Source: JACXVD01 sp020446665 (GTDB taxonomy: Bacteria; Pseudomonadota; Alphaproteobacteria; Sphingomonadales; Sphingomonadaceae). Taken from it: a stretch of DNA of 64,000 bases. Below the pieces are notes generated by a model, which was not told where the DNA came from, searched no databases, and was given only the letters and a program-made list of their open reading frames with translations. Made by a program: the position numbers and the translations under genes. The DNA lies in the NCBI GenBank assembly GCA_041396905.1, contig JAWKXQ010000003.1:62001-126000 (forward strand). The letters are read 5' to 3'. How positions within the stretch are numbered: position 1 is the first letter of the stretch; each line of letters begins with the position of its first letter. Shown one piece after another: positions 60,226-64,000 of this stretch.

Positions 60226-61047
60226 ATGAAATTTGATATGAGCCGTGCATGGGACACCGCGACAGAGATGATGTCCGCCAATCGCGACGTGATGCTGGTG
60301 GTGGTGGGCGTGTTTGTCTTCCTGCCCAATCTGGCCTTGATGCTGTGGATGGGTGATTCTGCCGAGGCCCTGCAGGCACAGGCAGCAGCCAATCCTGATG
60401 CCGCGATGGAAGCGGTGATGAATTTCTATTCCGGCATGGCCATCCCCATGATTATCCTGTCGCTGATTCAGGGGGCCGGCGTGCTGGCCCTGTTGTCCCT
60501 GCTCAGCGATGCGAGCCGGCCAACTGTGGGGGAAGCGCTGAAAACGGGGTTGGCCTGTCTGCTGCCCTATTTCGCGATTCAGATCCTGCAGGGTTTCCTG
60601 ATGGCGCTGGTCGTGGTCATTCCCGTAGGAATTGGCGCAGCGATAGCGGTACCGCTGGGCATTCTGCTGGGCCTCGTCGCGCTGGCGGCGGTCGCCTATA
60701 TCTGGGTCAAATTCTCGCTCAGCGCACCGGTGCTGGCAATCGAGGGTGTGCGCAATCCGATCACGGCGATGCAGCGCAGCTGGGCCCTGACCAAGGGCAA
60801 CAGCCTGTCGATCTTCCTCTTCTTCCTGCTGCTGATTATCGCAGTGGTGGTCGTGTCCGTGGTTGTTTCTGCAATTGGCGGGCTGCTATTTGCTCTGGCC
60901 AGCAGCGAGATTGCGCTGATCGGCAATGGCGTGATCGGCTCGGCCGTCAATGCCATTACCGCGATGATCATGATCTCTGCGCTGGCCGCGATCCACCGTC
61001 AGCTATCGGGCGGATCGCCAAAGGCTGCCAGCGAACCTTTCGAGTAA
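60226..61047 (+). CDS. Polytopic membrane protein, GPDPase-membrane-domain-like
   Basis: The 273-residue product has about six hydrophobic stretches, including MLVVVGVFVFLPNLALMLWM, LVALAAVAYIWVKFSLSAPV and ISIFLF-like segments in SLSIFLFFLLLIIAVVVVSV. The segment VLAIEGVRNPITAMQRSWALTKGN resembles the membrane domain often attached to glycerophosphodiester phosphodiesterases and found alone in sphingomonads. AGGA lies about 9 bases before ATG 60226. The function is unknown. Confidence 0.78.
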   Translation: MKFDMSRAWDTATEMMSANRDVMLVVVGVFVFLPNLALMLWMGDSAEALQAQAAANPDAAMEAVMNFYSGMAIPMIILSLIQGAGVLALLSLLSDASRPTVGEALKTGLACLLPYFAIQILQGFLMALVVVIPVGIGAAIAVPLGILLGLVALAAVAYIWVKFSLSAPVLAIEGVRNPITAMQRSWALTKGNSLSIFLFFLLLIIAVVVVSVVVSAIGGLLFALASSEIALIGNGVIGSAVNAITAMIMISALAAIHRQLSGGSPKAASEPFE

Positions 61048-61710
61048 TTACTGCTTCCAGCCCCAGAAAAGCTTGCAGGGCAGGATGTTCCAGAATTCAT
61101 AACCCGCATCGATCCGCTGAAAATGCGGAGCCATGAAGTCACGGCAGGCAGCGGTGAACTGATAGACCAGAAAGGCACCGCCCGGTCGGAGCACGCGATG
61201 CGTGGCTGCGGCGATATTTTCCCCCACGCCATCCGGCAGGGTGGAAAATGGCAGGCCGGACAGGACATAATCGGCATGGTCAAAACCATGCGCTCTCACG
61301 ATCTCTTCCACATCCTCGGCAGAGCCGAGCACGGCGTGGAAGCGGCTATCGCGAATGGTCCTGGTGAGATAGTCGATAAACAGCGGATTGGTGTCGATCA
61401 CGATCAGCGTCGCATCGCCACGCATCCGTTCCAGCACCGGATAGCAAAAGGTTCCCACGCCGGGGCCATATTCGACAAACAGATCACATTCGTCCCACTT
61501 CACCGGAGCCAACATCTTGCGGATAGTGAAGCGCGATGACGGAATGACCGAGCCGACCATGCGCGGATATTTGACGAATCCCTCGAAAAAGACGCCCCAC
61601 TGGCCGAACAGACGGCGCATACGCTGGCCAAGGCTGGGCGTGCGACGTTGGGCTATTTGATTGGAATTGCTCAAGAAAAAGACCCTGTATAGCGGCGCCG
61701 AAGCCGACAC
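61048..61710 (-). CDS. SAM-dependent methyltransferase, phospholipid N-methyltransferase-like
   Basis: The 220-residue product has SAM motif I LFVEYGPGVGTFCYPVL, the acidic LIVIDTNPLFIDYL, YVLSGLPFSTLP and LRPGGAFLVYQFTAACRDFM. With the preceding FFEGFVKYPRMVGSVIPSSR it resembles bacterial PmtA-type enzymes that methylate phosphatidylethanolamine. The GTG start at 61710 follows AGGGG at nine bases; a TTG at 61674 with AGGG eight bases upstream is the alternative. The stop abuts the convergent membrane-protein gene. Confidence 0.83.
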   Translation of the reverse strand: MSASAPLYRVFFLSNSNQIAQRRTPSLGQRMRRLFGQWGVFFEGFVKYPRMVGSVIPSSRFTIRKMLAPVKWDECDLFVEYGPGVGTFCYPVLERMRGDATLIVIDTNPLFIDYLTRTIRDSRFHAVLGSAEDVEEIVRAHGFDHADYVLSGLPFSTLPDGVGENIAAATHRVLRPGGAFLVYQFTAACRDFMAPHFQRIDAGYEFWNILPCKLFWGWKQ

Positions 61711-61785
61711 CGGTGATTTCCCCTAGGGGAGTCGCAAATTCGCGAGGCCATTGCAACCTTGCCTCGTCAGTCGTAGCGGCAAGAC

Positions 61786-63120
61786 ATGGTGCAAGCCCCG
61801 GAAACATTGGCCCCTTCAGCTCAGACCAGCGTAATTACGCGGGGGCGCATGGCGTTGCTGTTCATGGTCATGCTGGTTACCGCAGCGGGCAACACAGCGA
61901 TGCAATCGGTCATGCCCTCCATCGGCACCGCGCTGGGCGTGGCCGATGAAGCGATCAGCCTGGCCTATAGCTGGTCAGCCTTGCTGTGGGTCTTTTGCGC
62001 CCCGATCTGGGCCCGGCGGTCGGACCGGCGCGGGCGCAAGGCGATGATGGCGCTTGGTCTGGCCGGTTTTACGACCTCTTTCGTGCTTTCGGGTGGTGTG
62101 CTGTGGGCCGGTCTGGCGGGGATGATGACCGCCATCCCCACTCTGATCCTGTTTGCACTGACACGCAGCCTCTATGGCGGCTTCGGCTCTGCCGCGCCGC
62201 CCGCCGTGCAAGCCTATGTCGCCAGCCGCACACCACGCAGCGAGCGCACACGGGCACTGTCCATGGTGGCTTCCAGCTTTGCGCTGGGAACGGTGATTGG
62301 TCCGGCTCTGGCACCGCTGATGATCACGCCCGGTTTCGGATTGACCGGCCCGTTCTTCATCTTTGGTCTGCTGGCAACAGGTGTGCTGGTCATGCTGAGA
62401 ATGCGGCTGCCCAATGACGAACCGCAATTTGCCGCCAGGGGCAAGGCCTTTGCCGTGCCCTATTCCGCCAACTCTCCATCCAGTGATGACGATAGCAGCG
62501 AGGACAGCAGCAAGCCGGAGCGGTTGCAATGGTCGGATATGCGGCTGCGCCCATGGTTGACCGCAGGCCTGCTGGGCGGGCACGCCCATGCAATGATCCT
62601 GGGTACGGTAGGCTTCATGGTGCTCGACCGGCTCAATCTGCGCGACGATCCGACCGCAGGCGCGGGGCCGATCGGTCTGGTGATGATGAGCGGGGCAATC
62701 GCCACATTGCTGGTACAGTGGGGGATTATCCCCCTGCTCAAACTGGGCCCGCGCGCGTCCACCCTGTGGGGTGTGCTGCTGGGGGGTGCGGGCACATTGC
62801 TGGTGGGCGCATCGCAGGATTTGCATGCCATCGCAGTCAGCTTTGCGCTGGCATCAATGGGTTTCGGCCTGTTCCGGCCCGGCTTTACCGCAGGTTCTTC
62901 GCTGGCGGTCAACCGGGCAGAGCAGGGCCAGGTTTCCGGGATTGTTACCTCTGCCAATGGCCTGGCCTTCATCTTCGGCCCGGTCATCGGCGTATGGCTT
63001 TACAATCATTCGGACTGGCTGAGCTTCACCACAGTCGCTCTGTTATGCGCGGCGGTGCTGATCCTTGGCTGGCGCTCGCTCGGCGATGATGCAGAGCTGA
63101 CCGCATCCGGCATGGATTAG
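61786..63120 (+). CDS. MFS transporter
   Basis: The 444-residue product has 12 predicted spans, with the MFS loop motif WARRSDRRGRKAMMALG between spans 2 and 3 and an Asp/Ser-rich central loop (NSPSSDDDSSEDSSKPE). The arrangement resembles drug efflux or siderophore exporters, but no substrate can be assigned. It overlaps the stop of the convergent arsC-like gene by four bases. Confidence 0.88.
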   Translation: MVQAPETLAPSAQTSVITRGRMALLFMVMLVTAAGNTAMQSVMPSIGTALGVADEAISLAYSWSALLWVFCAPIWARRSDRRGRKAMMALGLAGFTTSFVLSGGVLWAGLAGMMTAIPTLILFALTRSLYGGFGSAAPPAVQAYVASRTPRSERTRALSMVASSFALGTVIGPALAPLMITPGFGLTGPFFIFGLLATGVLVMLRMRLPNDEPQFAARGKAFAVPYSANSPSSDDDSSEDSSKPERLQWSDMRLRPWLTAGLLGGHAHAMILGTVGFMVLDRLNLRDDPTAGAGPIGLVMMSGAIATLLVQWGIIPLLKLGPRASTLWGVLLGGAGTLLVGASQDLHAIAVSFALASMGFGLFRPGFTAGSSLAVNRAEQGQVSGIVTSANGLAFIFGPVIGVWLYNHSDWLSFTTVALLCAAVLILGWRSLGDDAELTASGMD

Positions 63121-63461
63121 AGGATATCCTGAATCGCCTCTGGCGGGCGGCACAGGCGCACGCCTTTTTCCGTTTCCACCAGCGGGCGTTCGATCAGCTT
63201 GGGATCGGCGGCCATGGCGTCCAGCACAATGTCATCATCGGCTTCGGTCAGGCCCCGTTCCTTCGCGTCAGTGCCGCTGGTGCGCAGCCCCTCGCGCGCG
63301 GCCATCCCGGCATCGCGATAAAGCTGCGCCAGCTTTTCACGGCTGGGCGGGTGCTGGAGATATTTCACCACTTCCAGATCAATATGATCGCGCGCCTGCA
63401 GCGTTTCCAGCGCCATGCGCGATTTGCTGCAATTGGGATTGTGCCAGATCGTGGCTTTCAT
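63117..63461 (-). CDS. arsC: ArsC family (glutaredoxin-type) arsenate reductase
   Basis: The 114-residue product has the catalytic Cys in IWHNPNCSKSRMALETL (Cys11), the KYLQHPPSREKL block, and the late IERPLVETEKG whose Arg binds oxyanion. It would reduce arsenate with glutathione and glutaredoxin, though YfgD-type relatives of unknown role share this pattern and no other ars gene is present. AGGAGG precedes the ATG. Confidence 0.85.
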   Translation of the reverse strand: MKATIWHNPNCSKSRMALETLQARDHIDLEVVKYLQHPPSREKLAQLYRDAGMAAREGLRTSGTDAKERGLTEADDDIVLDAMAADPKLIERPLVETEKGVRLCRPPEAIQDIL

Positions 63462-63535
63462 GCTGTCCTCCTGAAACTTTGCCCCCGCCTAACCGGCAAG
63501 ACTTTTTTCGCCAAGAGCGGATTTCATCCTTGCAA

Positions 63536-63586
63536 TTGATAACCATTCGCAATTAGGACGCTCTTGAGATTGAGAATGATTCGCAA
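63536..63586. promoter_or_regulatory. Two Fur-box-like palindromes before the TonB receptor
   Basis: TTGATAACCATTCGCAA (63536-63552) and TTGAGAATGATTCGCAA (63570-63586) both fit TTGnnAAnnATTCnCAA. The second is a palindrome of the form TTGnGAATnATTCnCAA. They lie 14-64 bases before the receptor start, the expected place for iron-dependent repression by Fur. Confidence 0.68.
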
Positions 63587-63599
63587 GGACGAGGTAGTT

Positions 63600-64000
63600 A
63601 TGAGTTCCACCACAATCCGCCGCGCTGTTTTGCTGGCAGGGGCCACTTGCGCCGCATGGCCAGCCATCGCCCATGCCGAAACGGCGGAGGATCGCGATTA
63701 TCTGCCTGCCGATATTATCGTGACCGGCCAGCGTGACGGATATTCCAGCAATGACGGAACGAGTGCGACCAAGACCCCGACCCCGCTGATCAACGTGCCG
63801 CAGTCAGCAACCATGCTGACCCGCGACCAGATTGACGATCAGGGCATGACCCAGCTTGGCGAAGCCTTGCGCTATGTGCCAGGCATTTCGCTCGATACCG
63901 GCGAAGGGCATCGTGATCAGGTCTATATTCGGGGGCAGTCCAGCACCGCCGATTTCTATCTCGACGGGCTGCGTGACGATGCGGAATATTATCGCCCGCT
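63600..64000 (+). CDS. TonB-dependent siderophore receptor, 5' part
   Basis: I translated this directly; it starts MSSTTIRRAVLLAGATCAAW, a signal peptide, and stays open to the window edge (133 codons). It contains a possible TonB box region (DIIVTGQRD) and the plug domain: INVPQSATMLTRDQIDDQGM, LGEALRYVPGISLDTGEG, VYIRGQSSTADFYLDGLRDD. These are typical of FhuA/FepA-type siderophore receptors in the outer membrane. The Fur-box-like sites upstream support iron control. Confidence 0.92.
   Translation, partial: MSSTTIRRAVLLAGATCAAWPAIAHAETAEDRDYLPADIIVTGQRDGYSSNDGTSATKTPTPLINVPQSATMLTRDQIDDQGMTQLGEALRYVPGISLDTGEGHRDQVYIRGQSSTADFYLDGLRDDAEYYRP

Overview
The window reads as chromosomal DNA from a GC-rich alphaproteobacterium (roughly 63% GC by eye), most likely of the order Sphingomonadales. 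The grounds are gene content and order: zwf-edd-glk-eda (Entner-Doudoroff glycolysis), Smr/mltA/Tim44 divergent from secB, ybgF-tilS, serS-surE-LysM/M23, an RcdA-type DUF1465 protein, many TonB/lipoprotein envelope genes and short dispersed palindromes. I do not name a genus. I saw no tRNA, rRNA, CRISPR array, insertion sequence or prophage.

Layout. 1-6.1 kb: a YcbB-type L,D-transpeptidase cut by the window edge, a DMT exporter, aconitase acnA and two exported rhodaneses. 6.1-8.1 kb: a Ser/Gly/Thr-repeat surface protein with a PEP-CTERM-like tail. 8.3-11.1 kb: ruvA and ruvB on the minus strand, separated by an exported DsrE-like gene and a lower-GC membrane protein gene. 11.2-17.5 kb: aroC, then a peroxide-defence block (ahpC, ahpF, rubrerythrin, a CCG-type Fe-S protein, DUF3501). 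17.5-24.3 kb: Smr, mltA, Tim44, secB, murJ, trpS, a DUF4136 lipoprotein. 24.4-33.8 kb: a hypothetical gene, a sulfotransferase beside what looks like the tail of a lost TonB receptor, serS carrying a low-GC in-frame insertion, AIM24-like, surE, an NlpD-like factor, a K+ channel, DUF1761, rimO, yjbQ. 34.1-41.9 kb: zwf, edd, glk, eda and a divergent PEP-carboxylase-like gene, the last four overlapping end to start. 42-50.7 kb: L,D-transpeptidase, tilS, ybgF, a RodZ-like protein, ptsP, two divergent DUF465 genes, DUF1465, glpK. 50.7-64 kb: MBL hydrolase, DUF4230, nadA, a GIY-YIG nuclease set among palindromes, DUF885 peptidase, EamA, an old yellow enzyme, a CitE-like protein, lipB, a membrane protein, a phospholipid-methyltransferase-like protein, MFS, arsC, and the start of a TonB siderophore receptor behind two Fur-box-like palindromes.

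How the genes fit together. Central carbon is covered by zwf, edd, glk, eda, acnA and possibly the PEPC-like gene, with nitrogen-PTS enzyme I (ptsP) as a possible regulator. Several genes act on the envelope: two L,D-transpeptidases, mltA, murJ, the NlpD-like factor, ybgF, the RodZ-like protein and secB. The five-gene ahpC-to-DUF3501 stretch, with palindromic upstream sites, looks like one peroxide/iron stress unit. The points most worth following up are the serS insertion, the rubrerythrin/CCG/DUF3501 operon and its upstream sites, the repeat-rich surface protein, the insertion inside ruvAB, the altered PEPC motifs, the GIY-YIG gene bracketed by palindromes, and tilS with no conventional start codon near its conserved region.
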